Shown in pieces: positions 37,245 to 49,161 of a stretch of 64,000 nt of DNA. Below the pieces are notes generated by a model that made no database searches, was not told the DNA's origin, and saw only the letters and a list, made by a program, of their open reading frames with translations. The stretch lies in contig JAOVVO010000364.1 of NCBI GenBank assembly GCA_028564675.1, positions 1 to 64,000 on the forward strand. Direction: 5' to 3'. The position numbers and the translations under genes are program-made. The stretch's first letter is position 1. Each line of letters opens with the position of its first letter. This DNA comes from Onchocerca lupi (taxonomy: Eukaryota > Nematoda > Chromadorea > Rhabditida > Onchocercidae).

Positions 37245-38183
37245 TCTCGAATATTGCTATTTTGATTGATTACTGTTATCTGTTTTTGTTATCTTTACGT
37301 ACTTTGTTTTAATAGAAGTGATTGACTGAAATACAATCATATATTACAGAATAAAATTTCATAGAATTCCAACAAAAAAATCTTTTTGTTAAAAGTAGCA
37401 AGTAACAGACACAGAGGAATTTTTGCACGAATAAAAATTTCAAATCAAAGAGAATCGCATGAAAAACATCGGGAAAGCACCAAGTGCAGCGGTAGATGGA
37501 ATATCATTATGGGAAGTCAGTGGGATTGGTACCTTTTAAAATCTAATTTGAAGTATAGGACGGTACGACTCATTTGATTTTCCTGTGCAGCTAATTTGAA
37601 ATCAAAAAGCATTTCATAAATGAATTATACCCTTGTTAACAGCTATGTTTTGGTGACATTTACATTTCCATTCAACTACTGCCAGTTTATTTTCACGATG
37701 CCTAGATGATTACATTGATAATTTCATTCTTCCAACATTCTTATTCTAAAATTTTTTTCGAAATGAGACATTCCTATTTATTGCATGAAACAGTTATTTA
37801 AGGTAAAGAAGAAAAAGAAAAACGGTAGAAAAACTGTTTCCTCTATGTCATTCAACGAGGAAATATCTTCTGCTATCTATATTTTTAGAATACATTACAT
37901 CAATAATTTTTTATGCTCAAATCGTATTTCCCATGAAAATCCCTGGTTGACTTTGAATAATTAATATGTTATACAGAGCAAAAACCAAAGGTCATTTTAA
38001 GGAAAGGATTTATTCAAATTTTCATGACGACATGGTTTGCATCTCAGTTGATCTCCTTTACTGTTGTTGACATAGTGGTTCTGATGGGTCCCATTCTCAT
38101 TTCAATTTCTGATCTTTAAAGGTACCACTTCTTTTTTTTTTCAAGTTCTCTTATAGGATTGTTAACCTTGAAATACGTGGGAG
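37245..38183 (+). other. Short intergenic gap
   Basis: This 939-base gap separates two genes on the same strand. It holds no supported ORF. An acceptor-like TTCTCTTATAG ends about 30 bases before the next start codon and could be a trans-splice site. Confidence 0.4.
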
Positions 38184-41100
38184 ATGGAGACAGAAGCCAC
38201 TGATGCCACGGCTTATAGTGCCAAATTTCTGTTTTTAAAAACTATTCGGATTAATGTGCCGTTATGTTTATATTCCATCACAAGCTTTATGTATCATCCG
38301 ATTTTCCAATCACTTGTCTATCAGAAGGTTAGTTTCTTCATTCTTCTGTTGTTTTATTTTATCGAAAGACCCGACTGAGATACCGCGATAGTACAAGTTG
38401 GTATTAAGTGATATCAAGCTTATGCATTCCAAAATCTTCAGAAAAGAAGTGAACATATTTTACTTAATTAATTGCATAAAAGTGGGGCAGAATAAAATCA
38501 TTACCGATCATTCCTTCTTCAAGATGAAAGCTCTTTATGAAGAATAATTGAAGATAATGAGCGTTAGATAATTACATTGTCTTATCATTCATAACATTTA
38601 TGAATCTATCAGATATTATCCCTATTAGTGATATGATAAGATAATCTACTAATATCAAATTTTATTTAGCACTACTTATACATTCCAATTCCAGATATTC
38701 TCGTAAATATTCTAATTGATAATATGATAATAACATATCACCTTGGATTGTGCCGTATTTTACTTATCGGTTTTGTTTTAATGAACTTGGAAATTTCATC
38801 TAATTAGTCTGTGAGCAGACTCTATTTGACCATTGCTGGAATCAAATTTATTTCCTTTTCACTGTTATTTTTGTTGTGTTACTTTTAGGCTTGCTTACAA
38901 TATGGTGATCGAATAGGTATTGGTGTGAACTGCTCACATCGTGAGATTTCATCTAATTCAGAATTGCAGGCAATAGCGAATTGGATACTTTTATTGAGGT
39001 TCACTTTTTTACTCCTATTCATGTAAATTTGTTCATTTGATTGTTTATTTTATTATACTAGTATTAAGCGAATAAAGTCAAGCTACTCTATAAGCAAAAA
39101 ATCAGAATGCTGAATGTAGGTGCTTTTAGGAACATAAACCGCTGAATATTTTAACCAGAGTATTTTAATGATCGACAAATTTTGCAATAATTCCAAAAAA
39201 TTTTCAGCAGTGTTGCGATTTGTTCACTTGGACTTTTTACATCTGCACTTATTGGACGATTTAGTGATACGAAATCTCGAAAAACAGCTTTATTAATACC
39301 ATTCAGTGGACTTATACTTGAAGGTGCCTCATTGGTAGTGCAGTCGTATTATATGGAAGTGAGCAATTTAACTTCTCTCAAAAAAATCTCCATTATTCAA
39401 GCAATTTTATAATACTTCATTTATAGATTGACCAGACTAAAAATACAACGCTTCATAGCCTTTTAACAACGACCATCAATCAATTTCAGCTATTAAATTT
39501 TTCTAACGGCGTTAATTTGTCGAGTATGTTTCAGCTTTCAGTATATTGGTTAGTCGGAAGTGAAGCGCTTTTCGCAGCTTTTGGTGGCTATATGTCCATT
39601 TTTTCATCATTTTTTGCTTATGCTACTGATTCTATGCGCAGTTATCCACCAAAGTGTCGATCACTAGTCATCGCAATTTTGGAAGGTGTTATTGGCTTTG
39701 GAGGTAAAATATATGGTCTTTCGAGATTTCAGTTTTAATTCAGATCTTAAATTCTTCCAGGCACAATCGGTTATTTATGCTCGTTTTCGCTGAAATTTTG
39801 GGGATTTGTTGGTTTGTTCACAGCATTCCTCGTAATATATATTATTTGTTTCTTGGCAGTATTCTTTCTTCCATCCATGAACAATAAAGGCACTACTGAA
39901 ATAGAATACAAAAGGAATATGTTTGGATTCGATCTAGTCGTGAGTAGTTTTCATTTTGTTAGAATTGTTTCAGTCTATTTAGACATAATAAAAATGATAA
40001 AAATGATAGTCTCTGTCACTATTGTGTATCCTTGTCGAAAATTTAAGAAACGATATTTTCGTCCTTATTCTTCAATTTAGTTTCTACTTTTGATACTAGG
40101 GATTACGTGGTTCAGAAAATATTAATGTAGCTCATAACAGAAAGAAGAAAAGATGTAAAAAATTTACTAAGAAGTTGCTATTCGTTATACTGTAAAACAT
40201 TTGGGTTAATGTCACGCAGCTTGAACAATTCAAATCCCAAATTTAGTTCTTTTTAGGCTTAAATAGTTGTAATAACTTCATAAAAGGGGGAAAAAAAAGG
40301 AAAAGATTTGTGCATAAAAAAATTTTAATAGTGTTTCCATAATTCTTTTGAATAGTGACCTTCATAAGACATTCAATATTACCAGTGAATTGCGGAGTTG
40401 AAGATTTTAAGCCGTTTAGAAAATGGGTGATCTGAACTGAAAAGAATGTTGGATAACGATATACATTTCGGATAGTTCGAATTTGTTTTCCATTCACAAA
40501 GATAACATTCCGGAACTTAAATAGCTTCAAGAGAGAATTTTCGTTACGCTAAAAGTTTGATGGATATGGTGTCGAAAGATACGAATATGGAGTGATGAAG
40601 AAATATTTCACACAAGAAAAGGAATTTTTGCGATTGGAAAATTGCTTGAGATTAACATGGCATTTCTTTTTTCTATTTTGACTGGAACGCTTTGATGACG
40701 AACTGAAAAAAGGATCGACATTATTTTGCTGGCCAATTTTCTGTTCACTAACTGGAGGGAGTTGGACATCTTTTAAGAAAATCTGTTCGGTACAGATTTA
40801 ATAGCAGCAATCGGATTGATCGTTTTATTTTACGATGAGATGATCAATTTGATCAAATTTAGGAAATTTGTAGTTGCAAGTGTTAGAGAATTCAGTAAAT
40901 CCTTCAGAAAATTTGCATAAGATTCATCTTGAAGTTTTTTGAACAGAATTGGATCGGTCGAAAAAAAATAGATGTTATGATTGTTCTGCGCCATAAAGAT
41001 TATTATGGTGGATTGGATATGTAGCATGTGCCAAACGATAAAAGTGAATTGAATCGATAAGTTCATTTAAAGGGAGCAAAAGCAATAAAATTTCCAATTT

Positions 41101-43292
41101 GATGAAGATATGGTTGCAGAATCAAAGTCACTATGAAAAAATCTTGAAAGGCTATATTAACATGTAGTTTGGCTGAATGATCATTAATAGAGATGATAAA
41201 GTAACCACGAAATTTGTTGAATCTGTACAATTGAAGGTATGACTCTATTGAGCGCTAATTTTTTTAGCCATTAGGATTTGTATGCAGATATAAAAAAATT
41301 AGAGAAAAGCGAGACAATAATAAATTGAGATATGAAAAACGAGACAATAATTACCTCTTAAATACATTGCAGAAATTGTTGTGGCAGCAGAAAAGAATCG
41401 TTACCTTCATAGCTTTGGTTGTAGCATTTGCTGTTTCTTTTTTCACATTTATAGGTCAGTAATAAACAGAATCTTGTTTATTCAGAACAATCTTTTTTCA
41501 AGATTTCGACCATTAATCAATACATTTTTCTAGAGATTGAGCTTCACATCTTGAAAAAAGACTATTTTTCGCGTTTTTTATATGTTCTCATTATTTTGCT
41601 TGTAGGATTGACCAGTTACACTGGATGATTACTTACATCTCTCGTTGCATTTGATTTCATGTCATCGTCCGAAAAATAAAAAAATGCAAGACTTTGAAAA
41701 AATTTTTTAGTGTTTGATGGCAAATAATTTTTGATGCTTTGATATTTAGTGCTTTTAGGTTCAACTCACATTTCATTCTATTATCTCAAATTCCGATTTG
41801 GTTGGGATGCTGAATTGTACGGATTCCTTAAAGGACCCACACAAGGATTCGCAATGTTAAATGTAACTGGCTTCGAATTTTTAAAAACACGGATTATTTT
41901 AATGTGGTAACTTATGGGAGCAGAAAGTTTTTCGTTTATTGAATCGAATGTCAATTTTATAATTTACATTTATTTCTTCAATTTTTCATTTCGTTAATTT
42001 TTATATGATTTATAATTTACACTAACTTTATAGGTACTGTTTATTTATCCATTATTACGAACACACAATTTCACCGATCGGACGCTTTCTCTAATTGGAG
42101 TGATTTCAAGAGCTCTGGGTAGATTATGGCTAGCTGTTACATGGAGCACACCATCTACGTTTTTGTGTTAGATGGTTTTTTGTATTATTTTTGTGTTAGA
42201 TTTAATTTTTATGTTATTTTTGTTTCTTTTTTTTTGTGTGTGTGTTCATTTAGATCTCATTACTCTAATATCGCTATTACAAATTTACGCTATACTGATT
42301 AATTATTGGAATTATTTTTTTGGAGTTTTAGCAGAATAATGAGAGAAAATTCGATTAGATTAGATTTCATGATAAGAGAATCTAGTTATTTTCTTTCATT
42401 AGTTTACTAACATTAGTATCATGATTAGTCACCTAAAGCTATGATGCCAGTCTGGTAGGTTGATGGTAATTCCTTGTTCATTCATCTATCGTCCTAACTA
42501 AGGAATGATGTAAATGGCACACTTTTCGAATGATTTTTTTTTTGATTAGGGATTTGAAATTTTAGGACTTGATAAAAACTTTCATTCTTTTTAGTGATGC
42601 TTTTCGACTCATTTGCACGTTTTGCTGCTTCTGGTATGAGAGCAATTTCAGCTAACATGGTACCGCTTAGAAATCACGGTATGTATGTCTGTACAATGTC
42701 GATAGTATTTCTATACAAAAGCATTTGTAGTAGGGATTTCATATCAAAAATTTCCGTCAAAATCATCCCCATGCGCAAGCTTGAACTATTTAAATGGAAT
42801 CCTGACATGCTGTAGATGACTAAAAGTTGAAATTCAGCTTTGATTGAATTTTTACAAGTGATTTCGACTATCATTTTGGAAATGACATAGTCCAAGATAC
42901 TCATCTCAAAAACATATTCCAGATATTGATATCAAGTAAAAAACGTGAAAATAAAGAAACCAGTACTTTAATTATGAGATCTCAATTGTTCGAAGTTTGT
43001 AAGCCATTCATTAAATTCTGACTTTAGGCTCCATGTTTACGCTCTTTGCGGTAACGGAAGCATTCAGCAATTTAATAGCTGCCATAATATTTCATACACT
43101 TTTTCCATTATCGCTCGATTTCTTACCTCAATTGTCATTCTACATCCTTGCTGTTATAATGTTAATTCCAATCGTCATACTTTAGTAAGTTCATTTTAAT
43201 TATTCGAATTTTTTAATTTAAGTGGCATCCTAATTTACTCTCGTTTTTACGCCTTTTTTTTTTTTAGTAAAATGCCAGACAGGAAGCAGTGA
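38184..43292 (+). CDS. SLC46-like (proton-coupled folate/heme transporter family) major facilitator, 460 residues
   Basis: Eleven phase-consistent exons: 38184-38327, 38889-38998, 39208-39358, 39490-39703, 39761-39939, 41373-41454, 41759-41862, 42034-42166, 42595-42678, 43028-43184, 43268-43292. The 460-residue length is typical of SLC46 transporters. About twelve hydrophobic segments are visible. The first (TIRINVPLCLYSITSFMY) is followed by a loop with an NCS glycosylation-type site. The MFS loop motif is GRFSDTKSRK at residues 101-110. The block YATDSMRSYPPKCRSL followed by AILEGVIGFGG resembles the SLC46 TM4-TM5 region. The C-terminal half has TFIALVVAFAVSFFTFIG and ISRALGRLWLAV. The 1.4-kb intron at 39940-41372 falls at the central cytoplasmic loop and could hide a small exon. 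Members carry folate, heme or related solutes with protons; the substrate here is not readable from sequence. Confidence 0.87.
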
Positions 43293-44588
43293 AAAATAAA
43301 AGAATACTCCAATTCTTTTCGGAACTTTGAAGAATAAGATTCACTTTCACCTGATATTTGATTTCCTGAAGTGTCTTTTCCTTAAAATTACCATATTTCT
43401 TTAATAAGTTAACTTTCAGTTTATTACCAGAACAATTGACAAACATCACAGAATGAATCTAATTCAGTTACAACAACGAACACAGTTATGGAATCTTCAG
43501 AACTGTCAAATATCTTAGATTTGCGTGATATAAGACTCAAGCATTGATGGACCAGTCTATCCTGCTTTCCCTTGATTCTTAGTCAAAACGAGTAAGGATT
43601 CGACATCTTTTGATCAAGAATGAGAAAGAAATCCTTAAGGAAATTTATTAGAAGTCTTTTCTAAAAACTTTGCAGAAAAAATGGGAATCTAGATAATTTC
43701 AATACAAAACATTCTCAAATATTGTTTTCATATTTTTATACTAATAAAAACTAGAATTCGCTATCCCTTCAAGTCAGTATTACAGCATACCGGTGTAACA
43801 TCAATATATATTAAAACATAACTTTAGAAGAATTACTTCAAAAACCATCATGAGTGCTTCACTATCACTTGGTGCAGCATCAATTACAATATCATATACA
43901 TGCCATAAGTAATTGATATTTATCATTCTTTGTTCATTTGATATTAAATTGATGTTGATATATATACTTGAAAAACTTTTTGTGAATTGCATTCGCAAGC
44001 GATACAAAACAGTGATCACAAAACTCCAATGATCGCAGAAAACTCCAATATAAAAGAGGTCGATACTTCACGTCAGTCACTAGCATTCCTTTCTACATGC
44101 TTAATAAGTAGTAAATTTAGCTGTGGATCTTCTACAAAGCAACTATTTATGGAAAGATCAGAGTTACAATGGATTTTTTCAAGAGTTTGCAACTTCCTTC
44201 AGGTCAGCAAAAACTCAAAAACTAATAATCCTTAAACTGAAGTCTTCCGAAATCAGGTAAATACAAAAAAATCAATTATACAAAATAGATTTTATTCCCT
44301 TCCTGGTTAACAAATAAAGAAAGCACATCAAATCGCATTTGAATAATACTCCACCGAGAACTATGACACGGTTTCGCCTTAGAATATAAAAGTAAGAAAA
44401 GTGCAAGGAAATGAAGTAGCAATATAAAGTTGCGAAAATGAATATATTTTAACATGAATCTATAAAAAAGAAAAAGGAATCTATTGCTTCTTTTCAATTT
44501 CAAGCGAATACTACATGAAACAGCATCCTTTCATGAGAATTTATGCTAAAGATGTAACGCCATGAATGATCATTTCTTTCAATGCATG
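43293..44588. other. No supported gene
   Basis: One minus-strand ORF at 43801-44019 looks partly coding (NINYLWHVYDIVIDAAP) but has no clear partners. It could be an exon of a minus-strand gene downstream of the candidate at 44589-45093. Confidence 0.3.
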
Positions 44589-45093
44589 TTATTTCTTCCA
44601 CTCAGCATACTCATCTTCCCAAAAACTTAAACTCTGTGATTCCTTTAAAACTTTTTTACTTTCCATCTTTACATCTATTGCGCCTTCCACAGTAACTTCA
44701 CTGAATGATATGTAATGCTGACATAGTAAAAATCATGAACTACAACAGAGGAGGTACAAGAATAGCTGGCAAAAAATAAAACCGAAAATCACATTAATTT
44801 TTACGCATTATTAGTTTGTGTTTATATACTAATTACTTTTTGAAGTTTTAACCTCATTTTCCACATAATGGAAAAAGTATTTTTCAGTTTTTCTATCCTC
44901 TGACTTGACAATTTCTAAATCACAAAGACTTATGCTAAATCAATGAAAATCATGCAGCGAGATTAAAAACCTTAAATTATTTAAGAACAAGCGAACACTC
45001 TGCAAAAGAAATGAAAATAATGAATTCAGTCTCTTCAGAAATATTTACACCAAGAAATTTCGCACGGGAAAATGCTCGATGTGCTTTTCTCAT
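44589..45093 (-). CDS. Candidate small gene just downstream of gsp-1, about 94 residues
   Basis: I do not recognise it. Proposed exons are 45049-45093, 44971-44999, 44853-44934 and 44589-44717, with agreeing phases. The last two read clearly as protein: DLEIVKSEDRKTEKYFFHYV, then FSEVTVEGAIDVKMESKK and a C-terminal SLSFWEDEYAEWKK before the stop. The intron at 44935-44970 would be only 36 bases, which is suspiciously short, and the first exon is weak. The start lies about 95 bases after the gsp-1 stop on the same strand, a spacing seen in nematode operons, but I see no strong SL acceptor between them. It may be a real small gene, part of a longer one, or a relic. Confidence 0.4.
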
Positions 45094-45188
45094 GATGGAA
45101 ATGAAAGTCATAAAGAAGCGAAAATGTATGGGTGGAAAAAAAGAGGTGGAAGAGAGATACCATTTACCAATACATGTCATGTTTCGAC

Positions 45189-46811
45189 TTACTTCTTTTT
45201 TTGAATTCCACCAGTTGTTGCACCAGCTGCTCGCTGCGGTGATGTAATCGGACGACCGCTGTTCAGTCCAGCATATTGATATTTGGCTTTTTTTTCAGAT
45301 GGTTTCAGAATCTGAAGGATGCAAAAATCAAAGTGTTATAAGGAAAAAGACAAAGGAATTTCAAATGAAAAAAATTATCTAAATCTGCAAAGTGCAGATT
45401 TGAAGCTTAATAAAGGAAAATCAGCAAGATAACGAAAGAGTAAGGAAAGTGTAAGAAGCGGACATGATTGACATTCAATATAAAATTGCAGAAAGATATG
45501 GATGATGCATTTGCAATGAAGTGTTTAGAAAAAAAATTATATGGATAGAATGCATGAATAATACGTTTTTTTTTTTTTTTTTTTTATGAATAAACATTGG
45601 TAGCAGGTAAATAATTTCAAAAATGCACATTGAAATTGCTCTAAATAATATATTTCTTTAGGTACACATAAATTTGCTCAATTTTTTGCCATACAATATC
45701 TTAAAGCTATTGTTATGACAACTCTCTATGTTTAAGATAAGCAATCCTGATATTTCCTACGAACAAAAGATGAAATTTGGAGAGATTATAACACAGTGTT
45801 ATTGTATCTCTTTTATTTATCTCAATAAAAAGGAATCATAACTTAAGCTAACAATTCGGCGAGTCACGACTGTTGTTACTTTGCCACTACTTGGCTATTG
45901 TAATAGCAATCTCAATGTTTTCATACTAGCTTTAAGACATATTATGGAAAAAAAGATATAATTTATATATACCTAAGAAACAAATTCAGAAGAATTTTAG
46001 TTCTAATCAGAACAAAATAAATTTTACATAGTTGCGATTTCATAAATTTATTCTTTGGATTTACGACTTCTTTGTTTTAGAGCGTTAAATATATAAGGGA
46101 GGGATTCTAAGTCAAGAATAAACGAAACAAAGAAAAAATTGCATGATAAACATATCATAAATTTAGAAAATGGAGAAGATGGAGAAACCAAAAATTTTCA
46201 AATCTTTCATAATTACTGTCAGGGAATTTTGATGATTGCGTACATCAATAAATCATCTCAATTTTAATGCTTTAAAACACAAACCTGAAAGGAACACATC
46301 AATGTTTCATCAACACTCATCATGCCACCTGCATTGTCGAATTCGCCGCAATAGTTTGGCGCAGAAAATAATGTCACAAGTTGACGTTTAGCGAAAAACT
46401 CATAGCCATCTTCTACAACCTAAAAATATGGTTTCTCCAACAAGTTTTGCAGAATATAGACTTTGTTTTGTAAAACAGATTACTGACATAATTTTTCAGA
46501 GAGCAGAATGAACAAATGACGGCCAAAAAAATTACCGAAAATATATTTAAGAGTCTATAATTAATTACTCTCATTTGTCACCTTATCACTGATAACTAAA
46601 ATTTTCCGTGCGGAAACGCCAATTTAAGGAACGGTCACGCTTATTAAAAAAGCGACCAAAACAGAAATTTTGTTCGAAGATATGTATTTTCGTTATATTT
46701 TCCTTATATGAATTATCTGATGGAATATTGGCAATAAGAAAATATGGCACTTGATAATTGCGAAATTTCACAATTTTAATCTTACCGAAAGAATATATTC
46801 CTTAACATTAG

Positions 46812-46856
<45 letters not shown>

Positions 46857-49161
46857 AAAGATTTAGAGAGGATAGCTGAATACAAATACACAATCAGTAG
46901 TAAAAATTATAGTCTTTGAGGTTGAACTTCAACTTGAGATGACAATGGAAAAAAATTCTAAAATCCGAAATGACTCTAATTACCTGGTGTGCCCGACATA
47001 TTAAATCTAAATCATGACGATTTAAGAATTTTGCTACAACATCAGGTCCGAATGTAAAAGACACTCCTCGATCATTTTCTCCCCAACCTTGCACGTCTTT
47101 ATCAGGGTCAGACCACAACAAATCACAGAGAAGACCTATAAAAGAAACTACTGCATTCCATTAAACAAAAATCTAAAAGCTAATCAATGTATTTCTGAGT
47201 ACTTGAAAACTAAAAAATACATCAGTAACTGAAAAAATGATAACTACAGAGAAAAGAAAGAATCTAAAGTGAAAAAACAGCACCAGTGTCCGGGACATCC
47301 GTTGGTCGCATTATTCTCCGAATTTGTTCCATGTTTTGTAGATCAGGAGAAAGTCCTCCATGACAGCAAAAAATCTTTTCATCTATGAGGGCAGCTATTG
47401 GAAGGCAATTGAAACAATCAGTGAATGTTTTCCATAGTTTAATCGAAAATCGGCGTTTGCCTATAATTCTTCATGTTTAGTTAAAAAGTAAATCACATTC
47501 AGATTCTACCTTAAAGTTATGATACAAAAAAAAAAAAAAAAAAAAAAAAATGAACTGGCAGATCTTACATTCATCATAAAATCCATAAATACGATTAATA
47601 CTGGCACACTCGTGATTTCCTCTTAACAAGAAGAAATTTTCGGGATATTTCACCTTGTACGCCAATAATAAGCATATTGTCTGTAAACATTACTATTAAA
47701 GATGCGCCAGTGGGATTTTTTTGATAAAAGTGAGGATGTTATCCATGAAACGAAATATTTATAAAGTAAAGCACAACTTGTATCTAACAAATAATAACGA
47801 GTTGAAAATTAGTCTAAATGATGCATCAGTAGTATCAAATCTGAATAAATTCTGACAGCATCACCAATCTACAAGACTGCGATGAAGAATGGAGGGCAAA
47901 ATATTTTTAAAATTATTATAGAATTCTAGCAAATATTGATAAATATTTCTGAATCCATAAATTAGATGAAACACAACTTCTAAGCTTTGCTTTCCTCGAT
48001 CAACATAATCTCCAAGAAAAAGATAATTCGCTTCTGGCGGAAATCCACCATATTCAAACAATCTCAACAAATCATTGTACTGTCCGTGAATGTCCCCTGC
48101 AAAATACATAATGAAGAAAGTAGACTTCAAAAATTTAAATAATCTATTTGATTTTTTTATCGTTTGGGATACAAGGGAAAAAAAATGAATTTAATGTGAG
48201 CAAAAGTTTACTGAAATGTGAAATGAAATTCGGAATCATAAGCCACTTCAACATTTTCCAGCTAAGTGAGCTGATCTTTGTTGTACACTAAACCAAAAAA
48301 AAAGCCAACCACAGATTTTGAGTGGTGCCTCGAGCTCTAGAAGAATGGGTTGTGACAAAAAAATTTCCCTGCTTTTATGACAGAGTGCCCTTATTTCATT
48401 TTCCGACATCTGAACAGTTTTCCCGGGCCGACATCCACGAACTGAAATGCAAGTATATAATGCACTTGATATTAATTATGCGGAATGCAATAAATTTTTG
48501 AACATTTACATAAAAAAAGAAAAAAATTTGCACTTAGTGAAAGGCAAGTTTATCCGCCCACCCTGTCAAAAATTATGAGCTTTGTCTAACATGCAAAGCT
48601 TCCTAACAAATTAAGTCAGTTGAGAAAATGAGCTTAGGCATTTAAACCTATATCTTTTTAGAAATCAAATTTTTTCTGTCAAATAAATGAAAGAAAAAAA
48701 CAAGAACTTCGCGGAAAAGTAGAATTTTCGTCAGCATTCGGCAGCTTTATAACAGAAATAGGGAAAACTATAGGAAAGAAAATTAGTTACGGTATAAATT
48801 TCATCAAAAGAAGCATCGAAAAATGAAAATCGTATAGTTCCATCAATAGAAAAAGGGAAAACAAACTAAAAAGTTCTCAAAAAGCATGAGTATAGAGAAA
48901 ATGAGCTACTGTTAAAAATGATCACCAGTTTTCATTTCGCCAAGGAAGAACTCTTTTCAAAGGAAAAAAATAGAAAAGAAATAGAAACATGTTCGATAAT
49001 ATATTGAAATGTTCACTCGAACTGCATCATTCATCACTGGATAGTAAATTTAACAGTTCAATTAGTGAGATTATCTAAATGAAAGGAATCAAATATATAG
49101 GTATACCTTCTAGAAGTCGAGTAATAAGGTGGTCAACATTGAGGTCGCTGTCGCTGGCCAT
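45189..49161 (-). CDS. gsp-1: Serine/threonine protein phosphatase PP1 catalytic subunit, GSP-1 type, 334 residues
   Basis: Eight phase-consistent exons: 49107-49161, 48310-48441, 47978-48096, 47569-47680, 47284-47460, 46984-47135, 46285-46419, 45189-45311. PP1 removes phosphate from Ser/Thr using a two-metal centre and gains specificity from docking subunits. All signature motifs are present at PP1 numbering: GDIHG (Asp64, His66), GDYVDRG (Asp92), RGNHE (Asn124, His125), plus LLCDLLWSDPD, GVSFTFG and FSAPNYCGEFDN. The N-terminus (SDLNVDHLITRLLEG, RGCRPGKTVQMSE) and the tail (KPSEKKAKYQYAG) match C. elegans GSP-1 rather than GSP-2, that is, the PP1-beta-like form. The last codons AAG AAG TAA overlap a consensus donor (AA/GTAAGT), so an alternative C-terminus is conceivable. 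No damage is visible. Confidence 0.96.
45568..45586. repeat. Poly-T tract in a gsp-1 intron
   Basis: An uninterrupted T run of about 19-20 bases in the last gsp-1 intron. Confidence 0.85.
46814..46855. repeat. Poly-A homopolymer, 42 bases, in a gsp-1 intron
   Basis: An uninterrupted A run on the plus strand (T on the transcribed sense strand). It is the longest homopolymer in the window. Its length in an assembly is unreliable. Confidence 0.95.
47526..47550. repeat. Poly-A tract, 25 bases, in a gsp-1 intron
   Basis: A pure A run 18 bases beyond the donor of gsp-1 exon 4. Confidence 0.95.

Noticed and set aside
43801..44019. Minus-strand ORF of 72 residues as a separate gene
   Set aside because: Only part of it looks coding, with no matching exon or start context; kept as a note in the intergenic entry.
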